64,000 nt of DNA from Purshia tridentata (Eukaryota > Streptophyta > Magnoliopsida > Rosales > Rosaceae), in NCBI GenBank assembly GCA_003254885.1, contig QANT01007288.1, forward strand, positions 1 through 64,000. Direction: 5' to 3'. Each line of letters opens with the position of its first letter. Position 1 is the first letter of the stretch. Under the pieces are notes generated by a model. The model had not been told where the DNA came from, did no database searches, and saw only the letters and a program-made list of their open reading frames with translations. Below, in pieces: positions 1 through 11,855 of the stretch. The translations under genes and the position numbers were made by a program.

Positions 1-150
1 ATTAACGAAAATATCGAAATTTCGCCGAAATTTCGGTAATTATCGCGATATTTTCCCGTTTTATACTGTTTTTGTGTTTTAAATTTCGACCGAAATTTCT
101 GAAATTTTACCGAAAACTGAGTAAATTGATGATTTCGTTTCGAACCCCTT
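1..150. repeat. AT-rich repeat with CGAAATTTCG motifs, cut by window edge
   Basis: The first 150 bases are built from variants of CGAAATTTCG and TATCGCGATA, several of them palindromic. This looks like the end of a dispersed repeat continuing left of the window. No terminal repeat pair or target duplication can be seen because one end is missing, so the family cannot be named. An ambiguous base is at 157. Confidence 0.4.
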
Positions 151-881
151 AAAAAANTTTGTTGAAATTTAAGATGTAATTTAATTCGTAGAATTGTCAT
201 TATTGATTTAAAAAATTAAATTTTAAATTTTAACTCTCACATGTGAACAAAATCAAAATTATGAATACAAAAACTAAAAGCTAAATACAAGATGCCGCTC
301 AGTTCAGTTAACTTCGAATTCTATGCTCCTACAGAGAGTTGGAAGCATCCTTGGTTTACTTTGTATTCACGGACAGCTTGTGCAAGCTTATATGGATGTT
401 TAAGTAGTCAGCTTAGGCTCACAGTCAAAACAATATCCATGATCTTTCTGTCTTGGGCTTAGGCCCACCAATGTACCAAAAAAACAAGATATATCCATGA
501 TAAATAAGCAGTTCTTACTCACCAAAGCTTGTGCGTTGTAAATTGACAACTTAGCAAGCAAACACACATATATAAGCCCTCTCTGAAAACCCTGCAGAAA
601 TAATATTTGTAGTAAATCCAGTCACAGCTAATACATGAATCCCATCTACCAAAGATCCAATGATTACAAATAGCGCATTTAAGCAGCAAAAGAAAACAAG
701 AGGGTCACTTGAGGAAAATTATATGGTTTCCAACCCATGACAGTGTTATCTTCGGAGAAAAGTAACCTCGAAAATTTCATGTGACAGTAACAGGAGCATA
801 AGTTGCACAACTTATAGTGTAGCTCTGGAAATTCCTGGATAAATGGCTCGCTGTCATAGATACTCACTTTTAGATATGTCT
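151..881. other. Intergenic DNA and probable 3' UTR of TROL
   Basis: No coding region could be supported. The part next to 881 is presumably the 3' untranslated region of the minus-strand TROL gene, which would be read leftwards from 881. The rest is unremarkable AT-rich DNA. Confidence 0.5.
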
Positions 882-3856
882 CTAGGGTGCGGACGGCCTG
901 GGAGATGATGGAGGCTTGAAATCTGGATACTGCAACCATGAAACATGAAAAAGAAATGCAGGATTTGTTCAATACAAGATTAATAAAAATAAATGTGAAG
1001 AATTCAAATAGTGACTGAAGTGAGGAATTACATAAGGGAATGGGGAAAGTGGTTTTTGAAATCCAGGAAGTGATTCTGCTTTAACTTCTGTTTTGGGTAC
1101 TGAATTTATTTCGGGAGCAGCTTCTGCAGCTGCTTCTACTTTAGCCTCCACCGCAGCTTCTGCAGCTGCTTCTACTTTAGCCTCTACCGCAGCTTCTGCT
1201 TTCTGTACAGTATCAGCAGCAGGCTCTGGGCTTGCATCTGCAGGTGCAGGAAGAGCCTTGCTAGTCACAGGTGATGGTAGAAGAGCTATCCCGATTTGCT
1301 GAAATTCAAGGCAGTTGAGGGTAAAGACAAAAATCATGAGCTAAAAAAAAGGTTCACTAGGTTGTGGTGTAGTTAATTCAAGCATGTGTTCAAAATGCTG
1401 AAAAAAAATTTATAATCTGATACCTTTATCTCATCGACAAGCTCCTTAGGGGCAACCTTGGTTGTCAAGAACTCATCAACTTCTTGTAGAGTTTCTTTTC
1501 GATCCTGCCAGAGAAAGCAATTTAGGGGAGGTAAAGTTGAATGTTAATCCTCACGGTTTCAAAGTGGAGTATATTTTCAAGGCCATGGCTGATAAAAATG
1601 TTTTTAACTCTTAGCAGATAATGGTTTCTCTCTATGATTAAGAAGATACAACACAAGCAAACATGAGCTTTACAGCTTCATATTATTTACATTTCAGAGA
1701 TGAGCGTTTTTCTTATCAGCACAAAATATTCCATTAAATAACTTTTAGAAAGTATACAAAATAATTGGAGACTCACCTCAGCAAAAAGCAGTTTCTTGCT
1801 CACAAACTGAACAAGTGCCGCTGAACCTAAAATTTGGAGGATTGTTTCTATCTAGAAAGATAAAGTGCAACAGTCAGTTTGAAATCTCTTATCACAATAA
1901 TCCATGTTGATATAGTCTTATCACAATAATCCATGTCAAACCAAAAGGCATATTTAAAGAAAAATAAATATGCAATAGACTTATCAGCCCAACCTCAGTA
2001 AAAGCCAATAAACCCAATCCGGTTGCTGCAGCAATCCCAAGGGAAACAGACAAGGCACCTGAGCCCTCCTGCACATAATCGACCACATAGATATATAACA
2101 ATCCTGCTAAAAGCATCCCTATTGAAAAAAGGGATAGAGCCCAAATGGCACCTTATAGTTCAAAAAGAAAATAGATTTTCACTTGTGCATTATAATTGAA
2201 TATATAATTACATAGTAATCGACCAAGGAAAGTCAAGATAATTACTCCAACTGCATCACTAATAGCATCTGCTAAATTGCCAAAATCAAGACGCAGTGCT
2301 CTTGGTGGTGGTGTCCAAGGAAGACCACTACTCTGTAAAATGGTAATCCATGTCAAGGACCAAAAATAGATAAGACTTGAATACAAACAAAGAGTAACAG
2401 TGGAAGGCAAATGGGAGAGACCACCCATCCTCGGGGTCCTTCTGCGCCATCTTTAATGGCATAAGCAGCTTTGAATCCATTTACAGTGACTAACTCGGCA
2501 ACCAGTTCGGAGTTCCCATCAAATCTGGCTTCCATCGGAAAGTTAGCAACATTAGTTTCATATATTGGCTTTTGGAATAACAAGATCCAGTCACAGATTA
2601 CCAAATTTGTCACAGCATCACAAAGCATGTTAAAAATGAAGTCAAGGAAAGAACAGTGTAATCAGAATCCAATTTATGAAATAACAAAAAATGGAATGTC
2701 AAGGAGTAGCTCTTTTGCACCTCATTTATTCACTATATGAAGTGATTTATTTCAGCTTGCTTCCACCCCCTTTTCCCACCCATTGGAAGCATTGCATGTC
2801 AGAAAGGGGTCTGGAATGTTCACGGAGGTTGATATTGTTGCACTTGCAATATAGCAACCCAAGGTCCTATTTAAGTAATAAAACTGAGTTGTATGATGTG
2901 AATTCTCTGCTTCATGTTAATTGTTTCTTCTCCAAATTGATTGTTTATGTGAATTGAAATTCGTGTTTTCTGTTCAAATAATTATCCCTACATAAGTCAA
3001 TCAGAAGTTTTGCAAAATGTACACAAGTAGGTGATTCAATGCCTAGGAATTTGATACAGTAGCTCTTGAGTCTGAACCACTGCTACGAAAGTCAAACAAA
3101 ACCCAAATTTTCTACTAAACTCTCCTTAGCTTTTCAACAATGTCAGTAGTTGATGAGACAATGATCCATAAAGAATGAAAAAGAAAAAACTATAGAATCG
3201 GGTTTGAAATCTTACTTATCTAGGATGAACAATGTGGTATTTTCTGGTTCCTTGAACTTCAACTCAAGCTTCTTCAAGAAACCAGGCTTATCTTCACCTT
3301 TGTAAACAATTGGCACTGCCTTCTTTCCCAGACCTCGGATATCCGGAGTACCAACTTGCCTAAACTCAGCTGGTGCTCTTATATCAAGCAACTGAGCATT
3401 GGCATCTTCACCCAATTTCGCATAAGCATTTCTTGCAGAATCAACACCCCATGGCTTAGGCTGCTTCAGAACCTGAGACAAGACCAATGGAACAGCCAAA
3501 ATGGCAAAACCACCGGCTATAACTGCAGGGTTATCAGTTACAAAACTAATAACACTATCAAGAACCCCATCAGAGTCTCCACCTTCACTGGAGCTAGTCA
3601 CAGATTGCTGCAATGCTTCTTCATAAGTTAAAGCTTTAGCAAGCCCAGCATTGAATACAGAAGACAAAAGCAATAGACCCCGACTAAAGCTCCTGGATGA
3701 ACACTCTTGTGAAGCTGTTGGGGTGGTGCTGAGACCTGTAGAATTTGAGAATTTGGGTTGGGAAATGGTGGGCAGTGATGAAACTTTTCTGGGTTCTCTT
3801 CTTCTGTCACGAAGAACTGATAAAGGGGTCAGGCTTGCTGCATTGAGGGCCTCCAT
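882..3856 (-). CDS. TROL: Thylakoid rhodanese-like protein TROL (STR4-type)
   Basis: Eight exons on the minus strand: 3856-3216, 2524-2425, 2332-2246, 2068-1994, 1851-1777, 1504-1424, 1298-1032, 929-882 (1374 nt, 457 aa, near the roughly 466 aa of Arabidopsis TROL). All junctions keep frame and have GT-AG borders. In this family the protein anchors ferredoxin-NADP reductase to the thylakoid membrane. Visible parts: a Ser/Arg-rich transit peptide; a membrane helix around [18 protein letters not shown]; an inactive rhodanese domain ([16 protein letters not shown], where Asp seems to occupy the usual catalytic Cys position); a second hydrophobic segment around [20 protein letters not shown]; an Ala/Glu/Pro-rich linker with a duplicated [14 protein letters not shown] unit; and a C-terminal FNR-recruitment (ITEP-like) tail with [17 protein letters not shown]. 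The last exon supplies only [15 protein letters not shown] and a stop. The start at 3854-3856 is the ATG heading the transit peptide. The Arabidopsis counterpart is At4g01050 (from memory). Confidence 0.93.
1113..1197 (-). repeat. 42-bp tandem duplication inside TROL exon 7
   Basis: Two near-identical 42-bp copies encode the peptide unit [14 protein letters not shown] twice in the Ala/Glu-rich linker ahead of the FNR-binding tail. The unit is a multiple of three, so frame is kept. This is a typical place for length polymorphism. Confidence 0.8.
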
Positions 3857-4779
3857 GGCATAATTCTATTCAAGAAACAGAGAAAGACTGTTTGGGGGGC
3901 GTCTCAAAAAACTGATGGAAAATCCGGAACCACCATGAGAGAGGTGGAGGGTTTATGCATAATTATGTTCGTTTCTAGGATGATACAAGGCTCTCCAAGC
4001 CTTAGCTTCAGCGGGTGCAATTTGGCTGCTGTCTTTTGGGTGGAGGGCGGTGCTGATGTGTCATGCAAGATGAGAATTTAGGCCAATCAAGGCATGACAT
4101 GTGGTAAGTAAGGATTGCGAGCTTATTGATCATTTATGTTGCATTGTCCATGTTTGTGTGGCTGAGATAAAAAAGTCCGCAGAAGTATTTAGAAACTCTG
4201 TAATAAAATTTGTAAGCTGCTGCAGTACACATACACACACTGAAGTACAGTACTGTACAGGGACACCTGCAGGCAGACTATTGCCCGAGACCTCAAACCA
4301 ATGGGAAAAATATGAGAAAAATGGGCCAACAACAAGTCAATTGAATAAATAGATGAATGAGTAGGTGTTGTTTTGATAAATGATTAAAACTTCAACCGTA
4401 ATTATCATATCCAGAGTTGATAATTATAAGTTTCAGACGTTTATGGTAGAAAGGTATTGCCCTCATCACACAAAACTAGGTGATTATTTTTGGATTGAAG
4501 GCCCAAATGGCTATCAGTGAAAAAGATGCACTCAGGGCTACCCTGCTGCTGTGATCAAGAAGTGGATGGTAACCCAGCCATTGAATTACAATAAGAGCAT
4601 GGACTCAGAAAATATAACGACAAATCGAATACATTACATGCTTTATTACTTTATAACCTACACCTACTATAAGCTATTGTGACATCTAAGCTCTAACTAA
4701 AACTTTGTAATATTGTGGACAGAAAAGGGTGAAGGAAAAATGCCCAAAGTTTACATGAAGAAGATGAAATAAGAATGAT
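3857..4779. other. Intergenic: TROL promoter side and CHID1 3' side
   Basis: Between the start of TROL and the stop of CHID1, both on the minus strand. I see no gene. The part just above 3857 should carry the TROL leader and promoter, and the part just below 4780 the CHID1 3' UTR. A short palindromic stretch (ACAGTACTGT) lies near 4250. Confidence 0.6.
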
Positions 4780-5814
4780 TTACAGAAGATCAAAAAAGTA
4801 ATCGAGACCTTGCCCAATTTCCCATATCGAGATGCCACATCCCCAATTAAGAGCTTCCTCTAGCCTTATAGAAATTGACATTAATGATGGATAGAACACA
4901 GCGTGGTTGTTATAGTTATCGTCAGAGTAAAAAAACAAATGTTCTGCGCTCTTCTTTTCCCATTGCAACTTAGGCCTGTGCTTCTCCAACAAGGCGAGGT
5001 AATCCCTTCCAGTGATAGCACCACCACCAGGACCTGCATTTTCAATAACATTTAAGAGGACTCTGTTCGCAGCTCCAATCAACAACAAAAATTCTATAAA
5101 TTGAAAGGGAAAACAATACCTCCTGTGAGGATGAAATCATTTCCATAGAAATTGATGCCAAGAAATATCTTTTGGGCCAGAGGATTGTTTTTATTGGTGC
5201 CAAGGAGCAGCTGTAGGGTTAAATGAATCCACTTCAGAGGTGCGTTGGGACCTGGATTTTGAGGCCCCGAGAAGTCATATGTCATAAGTGAGAATCCATC
5301 CACAGCATCACCCAAGCTTCGAAGATCTTTAGGTCCAAAATCGTGTGCTTGAAGCTTCTCAGAATGTGGTGGACCTATAACATAGACCAACTGCAACTGT
5401 TGCTTACCATTCCTCTCTAATCTCACAGCATGTAGTGCATCTCCAAGCTCTTTTATAAACTGCAATGCCTAAACTTGCAGAAAAATAAAGATTCCTCAAA
5501 TTTTACATATTTTACATATTCCTCACATAAAGATATGTGGTTCACTTTCTAGCAAACAGTACTACTCAATTGCCACGAACTAAGTTTGTTAGGTAACATC
5601 TAGCTCTCAAAGAATAAAGACTTTCAGACAACCTTCGAACCTAGGGGCTTGTATCCAGCAACAAAATGACCTTGGGAATCAGAGATTTCATAGCAAGCTA
5701 ATACCTTTTAGGTATATCCATTTGCTTTGTATTAAGGCACATATATCTTGGATGTCTAAATAGCAATCACTGTCTATTTTTCTATCAGTACAGTCACATT
5801 TAAGCGAAGTCCTG

Positions 5815-5881
<67 letters not shown>

Positions 5882-8414
5882 CAGAGACAGAGACAGGAGC
5901 AAAAAAGACTAGTACTTTACCAAATTCCGCATGTTTGGTTCATGCAAAATACCATAAGCTGCCCACCTTGACCAGGATTCCAGCACAATACCATCATATC
6001 CCATCTCCCTGAAAAGAATGAAGGTCCCAGAAAACCCAAATACATTTTTTTATTATGTTAAATATAAGGAAACTTGACCTGAACATTGGTACAGATTGCA
6101 AAAATCATTACATAACAGACAAGTCCAAATGCTCAGAAACCAATCATGTCAACCCAGGGCATAATATCCTTAAAAAAATATATAAAACAGTCCAGATCGG
6201 CGGCCTACTTGCACTCGTTTACAATAAGATTAATAGCTTTACTCCTCTGCTTCTTCTTTGTAAGTAGCTCTGCTGGAAATGCTTCCAGAACGACTCTAGG
6301 CAATACCTACAAATTAGAAAGGTATACTACCAATGAGACTATTGATCCATCTAGATTAAAATAAAAGCACAGGCAATACTATCTAGGACTAATCAACAAA
6401 TTTAAATTCTTTCTAAGCCAACAATCTCTGGTAGAGACCTCTCCTATTTTATTACATGTCTCACTGAAGTCAAATTTTCAATTATTGATGTTACAACTTC
6501 TGCATATAAATCAGATCAGGAGCAAATGATGTGCAGTAAGATGTAGTCCTAAGTCTTATTCTGATCTTTGTTACGTTCTTACAGATATATCAAAACCAAT
6601 TATTTGTCATTTCCTGAAAAATGGTGTGTGTCTGTGGGAGGGAGGGTTAAAAAGTTTCTCTTGCATACCCAAGCATCTCCTGCCTTTCTAAGCTCTGAGA
6701 TCCATCCCATGTCAGCATTATGCCTACCTTCCAGAATTAAGCTGATCCCTTCACTGGCGACAAAAAGAATGAAGCACTGAAAATTCATCCAGCAATAAAA
6801 TAGTTACTCGGTTCTTACTCTCCCTTAATTTACTATAGTACTGACTTTAAGAAACATTCATATTATTATTGGAGGTTGTAGGTTGCTACTGAGAGCATCA
6901 ATCACCCTTCTCCCCTCTTTTAAAATAATGACCCAATACACACATATAAAAGAATCAAACTTGAATTACATTTGATGTCAACTTTATTTAGCAGACAGTT
7001 CTAATCTAAAAATTTTATGAATGGCAGAAACCTCAATGCTCACATATTTAAAAAAGGAAATAAGCAGAGTTTTGACAGTTTCCCTCTACTTGATTGGACA
7101 AGGGTACTCTGGCGTATGAGTTAGGAACAAAGAATACCAACTAGGCAACTACTCATATCACTTTGTCAAACTAAGAAAACTAGAAGCGTACCTCTTTAGA
7201 TCATACCAGATAGGAGATAGATGTGTAAACTTGGAGTTGAACCTTTTTGCCAAGTCATAGCCCTTAGAATTCCTGCACAATTTCACATGTGAAAAGGAAT
7301 TCACAAACACTTCAAGCTCAGTAATGAAAGATGTCTAATATGAACAACTTCCATAATCACAATGCTTTGTAAAATCATATTAAATTACAATACCCATGCT
7401 ATATTAGACAAAAAAACCGGCACTTTGACCTGGACAAAGGGAAAAAAATAAAAATAAAATAAATTCATGGACCAGCTCAAACTCAAACTCTACTACACAG
7501 TGTGCTTGGAACAAAATGAATTCATCAGTTTGAAAGTTGTGTGAGTTTATTTCCAAATCCTATAATTTAGTGGATTTGGAAAATTACAAAATAACGAAGA
7601 GTTCCAAAAATAAGAATTCATTTCCAAATTAACTGAATTTCTTTTTGTATTTGGTTATAAACTAAAGTATGAATGCCCAACTTTTAAAGAGAAAAGAAAG
7701 CAATCCTATAAAGCATAGCCAAACAGAGCTATAAGACACACCATGGAGTAATGTAGGCTAACACAGGATACGTATAGTGCCTGCGCGTCGTATTTTCTGA
7801 GACCTTTGCGTTTTCCTGGATTTTTCAAAACAAATTACAAATTAAAAGCTTGGAATCATTTTTCAATTTCACAATGATACAAAACAGAGTACTAGCTCAT
7901 TAAATTTTCTGTTTGGCTGCTGAAAAAGTCTAGGAAGAGGAAGAGTAAATACTCGAAGCATTCGCTTGAAACAACGCCAAAATTGTCAAAAAACTAAAGC
8001 AACTTCAGCTCTCGCCCATTTACAGAGTGATAAAGCTAAAAGACAATATAATGCGACTTGACTTTGTGCTATTTTCCCACATTTTCTCGGCAACCAAACA
8101 GACCAAAACTCAGAACACAATTAAGTTGGTTAAGTAATCAATAGGATACTTGCAGTGATGATCTCTTGGTAATCTACATCAGGCTTCACAAGGCCTCGTT
8201 GGTGCACGTAGGAATCCGTACGGCTCGTAGTTGGAGCATATTTGATGCGGTACACGAGCAAAGAGATTCCTGGACATACGATGAAGAAGACGACGAAGGT
8301 GAATATGAGCTTTCGATCCGTGGAGGCTGAGTCACCGAGTTGGTTCGACGATTCGACTCGGTCTCTGCTACGATTCGAACTCGGTGCGACTCGGCGGTCT
8401 CTTTTCTTGGCCAT
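4780..8414 (-). CDS. CHID1: CHID1-type glycoside hydrolase 18-like protein
   Basis: Eight exons on the minus strand: 8414-8154, 7815-7742, 7272-7192, 6753-6669, 6306-6209, 6008-5921, 5468-5120, 5033-4780 (1290 nt, 429 aa, about the length of Arabidopsis At4g01040). The N-terminus has a basic cytosolic stretch followed by a signal-anchor helix ([20 protein letters not shown]), suggesting a type II membrane or secretory-pathway protein. The rest follows the chitinase domain-containing protein 1 family: [102 protein letters not shown] and [17 protein letters not shown]. The GH18 catalytic DxxDxDxE is reduced to DGIVLES, so true chitinase activity is doubtful; members are regarded as carbohydrate-binding or poorly active. 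Intron 1 starts with GC rather than GT (ACT then GCAAGT). Intron 6 carries a long GA microsatellite. Confidence 0.92.
5819..5895. repeat. Microsatellite: (GA)n followed by (ACAGAG)n
   Basis: About 22 AG units run directly into about five ACAGAG hexamers, inside a CHID1 intron about 25 bases downstream (minus sense) of the donor at 5920. Likely to be length-variable. Confidence 0.95.
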
Positions 8415-8949
8415 TTGTGTCGTCCGTGACCGTGTCAGAAGGACGAGAGGAAGCTGAGAAGCATAGCAGAAGTTCTACAACAGAATCATGAGAAAGATGG
8501 TTCCTTTGTTACACAAAACGACATGTCACATATCACGCTTGCGTCAATGTGTGTTAGCTCAGGATAAAGTGATAAACGGCCAGTCGTTTAGAATTCAACT
8601 CCACTTCATCCTTAGATTTGCTGCCTACCCATTGTGCATGAGGCCCAACTAACATGGGGTTTAGGGGCGTGCTTTGTGCGACCTCACCGAAGCGAACGGA
8701 TTGGGATTGAGGTGAGTAGAAAAAAGCTACTTTAAAATTAAGTTTTGATGGATCAGGTGTAACTGGTAAGTTAGTAAACTCATGTAAGAAGAGTGTAAGG
8801 TTATAAACTTAAAATGTAGAATTGTTTTTTTTTCTTTTCAAATTTGTCAAAATAAGTTGTTTTTGAACTATATATCTTTCATAAAAGTATTAATATGTTA
8901 TTTTTAAACAAAATTCAAATTTGCAAAAGTTTAAAATTTTGTTTGTACA
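8415..8949. other. Intergenic: CHID1 promoter region
   Basis: Upstream (minus sense) of the CHID1 start codon at 8414. No ORF was recognised. It ends at the target-site duplication of the hAT MITE. Confidence 0.5.
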
Positions 8950-8957
8950 ACTAAGAT

Positions 8958-9471
8958 TAGAGGTGTCAAAAGGGTCGGCCTGGTCTGGTCCGTTTAAGTT
9001 GAGCTCATCGTACTTTCGTATCGTGTTTGAGTCTGGTCCATATAGTTAAAGTCTAGATCCAGCCCGGCCCACGGCCCACAGCCCATTCGTGCTCGTGCCA
9101 TGCCTTAAACAGGCCGACCCATGGGTCTTTTTTTTCTTTTTATTTTTTATAAGGAAAAAAAATTTTTTTTTTCTTGTTTATAATTAAATGTTAACATTTT
9201 TTGCATGAAAATTAAATATTTTTGTTAAAAAGTTCTCTAAAAATAAAGAAAACAATGTTAAAAGAGTCGTGCCTAATTCGGGCCCATTTTGTGCTCGTGC
9301 TCGTGTTGTGCTTGGCCCTTGTCGTGCTTGTGCCGTGCCGTGCCGGGCCTGATGGACTAAAAACTTCGGCCTTACCCGGCCCATTTACTCGTGCCGTGCC
9401 ATGCTATGCCTATTTTAATCGTGCCGTGCCCGTGCCGTGTTCGGGCCAGCCTAGCCCGTTTGACACCTCTA
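8958..9471. mobile_element. Non-autonomous hAT MITE, GC-rich interior, 8-bp TSD
   Basis: A 514-bp element with terminal inverted repeats TAGAGGTGTCAAA (8958-8970) and TTTGACACCTCTA (9459-9471). It is flanked by perfect 8-bp direct repeats ACTAAGAT at 8950-8957 and 9472-9479. An 8-bp target duplication is the signature of the hAT superfamily. The interior has many GGCCC/GCCCGG/GTGCCGTGC words, giving GC far above the surroundings, and contains no transposase. ORFs running through it are composition artefacts. Confidence 0.93.
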
Positions 9472-9479
9472 ACTAAGAT

Positions 9480-10861
9480 AATGGACACATTTTAAATTTT
9501 CGCCCCGACCCTTTAAAAATCGGGGCTGGCAGTTTGTGAGATATATAGCTTTTATATATCAATCTACAGCGTTCTAAGTTAACCCTCATGTAAGTTCAAA
9601 CGTCCATGTGTTCAATCGAATAATTTGTATTAATCCCAATCCCATACTTTTCATGTGGCATTATTTTACGAAAAAACTAAAGTTTTCTTGTCATGAACAA
9701 GTGGTGTCGATTTTAGCATCTGTGGTATGAGCTGCTAGCCTTGTAATAAGTCCCTCCTACCAAGAAAGATCTTGGGCATTTCATTGGTTGATTAATTCAT
9801 CTAAATCTCCACCAGTACTGGTTCTTGCTCTTGATAATTAAAATATTAATTGATTTGCTTAGTTTCAACCTTAAGTGAAGCTTAGGGGTACTGAGATGCG
9901 GCACAGCGTGCAGTTTCTAAACATCCTTTGGCATTGGCTCAAGAGGTGTGTGTGAATTCTCTCTCTCTCTCTCTCTCTCCACCATTTTCTGTCACACAAA
10001 TTATTGTATGTGCCAATTACATATAATTAAGTATATATCAAGTCTGTTTTTTTTTTTTTAATGCAAAACGTACATTCGCACTACTGGCATCATCGTCATC
10101 ATAAGTGTGATACACTCTTCTTATATTCAACATCCTTAATAATTACACGATTAATTATTGTGTAGAAGATCGATCTACATCTGTTACACTTTGAAATTAA
10201 ATTTTCCAAGAAGATGGACACATGCAATGTGCGCGCAGCAGTTTATGAATATGCGGCATATATGATAATAATTCACAGTCCCTAGCTAGCTAGCTTCCAA
10301 CTGTGAATTGATTTGGTCCAAGAATACGTATAAAGCAAGGAAGGAGATTCAAAGAAATTTTGATCAGGAAAAGCTGAGATGATATATGTGGTGAAGGTAA
10401 CATGTGTGATGATCGATATATTGTCTTCAAACTTTGGCGATTGAATTTAGAAACTTATAGTTTTTAGAAACTTGTAGTTTTTACAAGTTCCAACTAGCAC
10501 TATGTTCGATTTATTGTTGAATATAAGGATTGAAAATCTCCCTTTTGTCCATTTGGGATTGGCCGAAGACACTACTCATGGGAATCAGCTTAGAGCTAGC
10601 TAGGGTCTTATTATGCCATGCACTTATATCAAGTGCATGTCACAAATGTCACGACCCCACACCTCTCTTGTCACGCAAGTTTTACTATAGGATTCAGATT
10701 CTCTGTTTTTAACATGTAATATATTTTGGTAATTTATTTATTATCTAAGGGTAGGAATAAGAGAATGATCTAATTTGTAACACTATTTTGGTGAGTAGAG
10801 TTATATTTATGTATTTACAATCCTTAAATTTACATCACACGGTTATAATTAAAACAATCTC
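9480..10861. other. Intergenic DNA without recognised gene
   Basis: AT-rich. It contains a (CT)n microsatellite at about 9957-9979 and a T-run near 10050. I see no coding region or paired terminal repeats. Confidence 0.5.
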
Positions 10862-10864
10862 TTA

Positions 10865-11057
10865 CACTACAACAAATATGAACAATAGCCACCCCTATAA
10901 GTTGCTCAGAAAGGGGTGACAGTTGGTCACTTTAGTTTCTATTGTACAATAGCCACACTTTTTCATTAAAATCGAGGCACTTTAGTCTCTATTACCCAAT
11001 TGCCACCCCTTTCTGAGCAACTTATAGGGGTGGCTATTACCCATTTTTGTTGTAGTG
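10865..11057. mobile_element. CACTA-type foldback MITE with TTA TSD
   Basis: A 193-bp element beginning CACTACAACAAA (10865) and ending TTTGTTGTAGTG (11057). It is flanked by 3-bp direct repeats TTA at 10862-10864 and 11058-11060. The CACTA ends and 3-bp duplication fit the CACTA (En/Spm) superfamily. Each arm extends inward about 60 bases (AGCCACCCCTATAAGTTGCT on the left, its complement on the right), so the whole element can fold into a hairpin. No coding capacity. Confidence 0.9.
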
Positions 11058-11189
11058 TTAGTACTATTATACATAAAGAATAATTATATATAAGGGATGC
11101 AAACATTCTCACAAAAGCATTAGTTAATATAAATATTATATATTTTGTGAGAGAAAAATTAAAAATAACCGATGCATATATACATCCAC

Positions 11190-11197
11190 TATAAATA
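11190..11197 (+). promoter_or_regulatory. Candidate TATA box of the MIR477-like gene
   Basis: TATAAATA in the context CCACTATAAATATGTGG, about 70-80 bp upstream of the base of the microRNA hairpin. A start near 11220-11225 would put the hairpin about 45 nt into the transcript. It lies only about 130 bp downstream of the CACTA MITE. Confidence 0.5.
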
Positions 11198-11267
11198 TGT
11201 GGATAGGTAGGTAGCTCAGAATTGAGAAATATATTGAGAGGTGAGATGGATCTGTTTAATTAGTTGA

Positions 11268-11409
11268 TTCAAGGCAGTGGCTGTTCCCTCCCCCTCAAGG
11301 GCTTCCGACTTTGCCAGCTCTGAGAGGCTCTGAGAGACGACACCAAAGTGCATGAGACGACACAGCCGGAGGCCTTTAGGGGGGTCGGACAAGCTAGGCC
11401 TGCCTTGCC
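11268..11409 (+). ncRNA. MIR477: MIR477-like microRNA precursor hairpin
   Basis: The 5' arm at 11287-11307 contains CCCTCAAGGGCTTCCG, the core of plant miR477 as I remember it. The full 21-mer differs from the remembered family consensus at two positions near its 5' end. The 3' arm at about 11367-11388 (CGGAGGCCTTTAGGGGGG) pairs with it along 18 positions with one mismatch and a few G-U pairs. The stem continues outward, with CAAGGCA at 11270-11276 matching TGCCTTG at 11401-11407. Inside, ACTTTG pairs with CAAAGT below a branched loop. There is no plausible protein here: the overlapping minus-strand ORFs are incidental. In other plants miR477 has been linked to GRAS-family and other transcripts; no target can be shown from this window. 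A chance inverted repeat is the alternative. Confidence 0.75.
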
Positions 11410-11855
11410 TACACATATATATACAGGTCGATCGATCATCTTCATCATCATCAGATCTGCTTTCTTCAATTATGATATGCAGGCTGCAACTACTTTAATT
11501 TCATGTAATTAAGCACCAACCTCAGTTCCCACTTCCCACTAATTCTAAACTTAATTTGTTCATCAGTCACTGTTTTAATTAATTTCATGTATAATTGATA
11601 ATTAATTAAAGATTAATTGATATTATTTTGTATATATATGCTTGAATATTACAGATCAAAGATTACATATATATATGCCTTCTGGATCAGCACTTTGAAA
11701 GGGTTGATTAATATAATTTGGTTCACATTTACAGGGAGAGAGGAGCATATATATATATGCTTTGCTGCAGACCGCTGCCTGGCCAATTAATTAAGCTTAG
11801 TTTGATCTTGGGGCTCCTATATCTTCCTCCTCCTGTTATTTAAGTTATGTTATTA

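Noticed and set aside
9184-9476. Open frames on both strands around 9.2-9.5 kb
   Set aside because: They run through the GC-rich interior of the hAT MITE and consist of repeated GGCC/GTGCC words.
11216-11469. Two minus-strand open frames over the microRNA hairpin
   Set aside because: They cover the inverted repeat on the antisense strand, match no family and are better explained by the hairpin.
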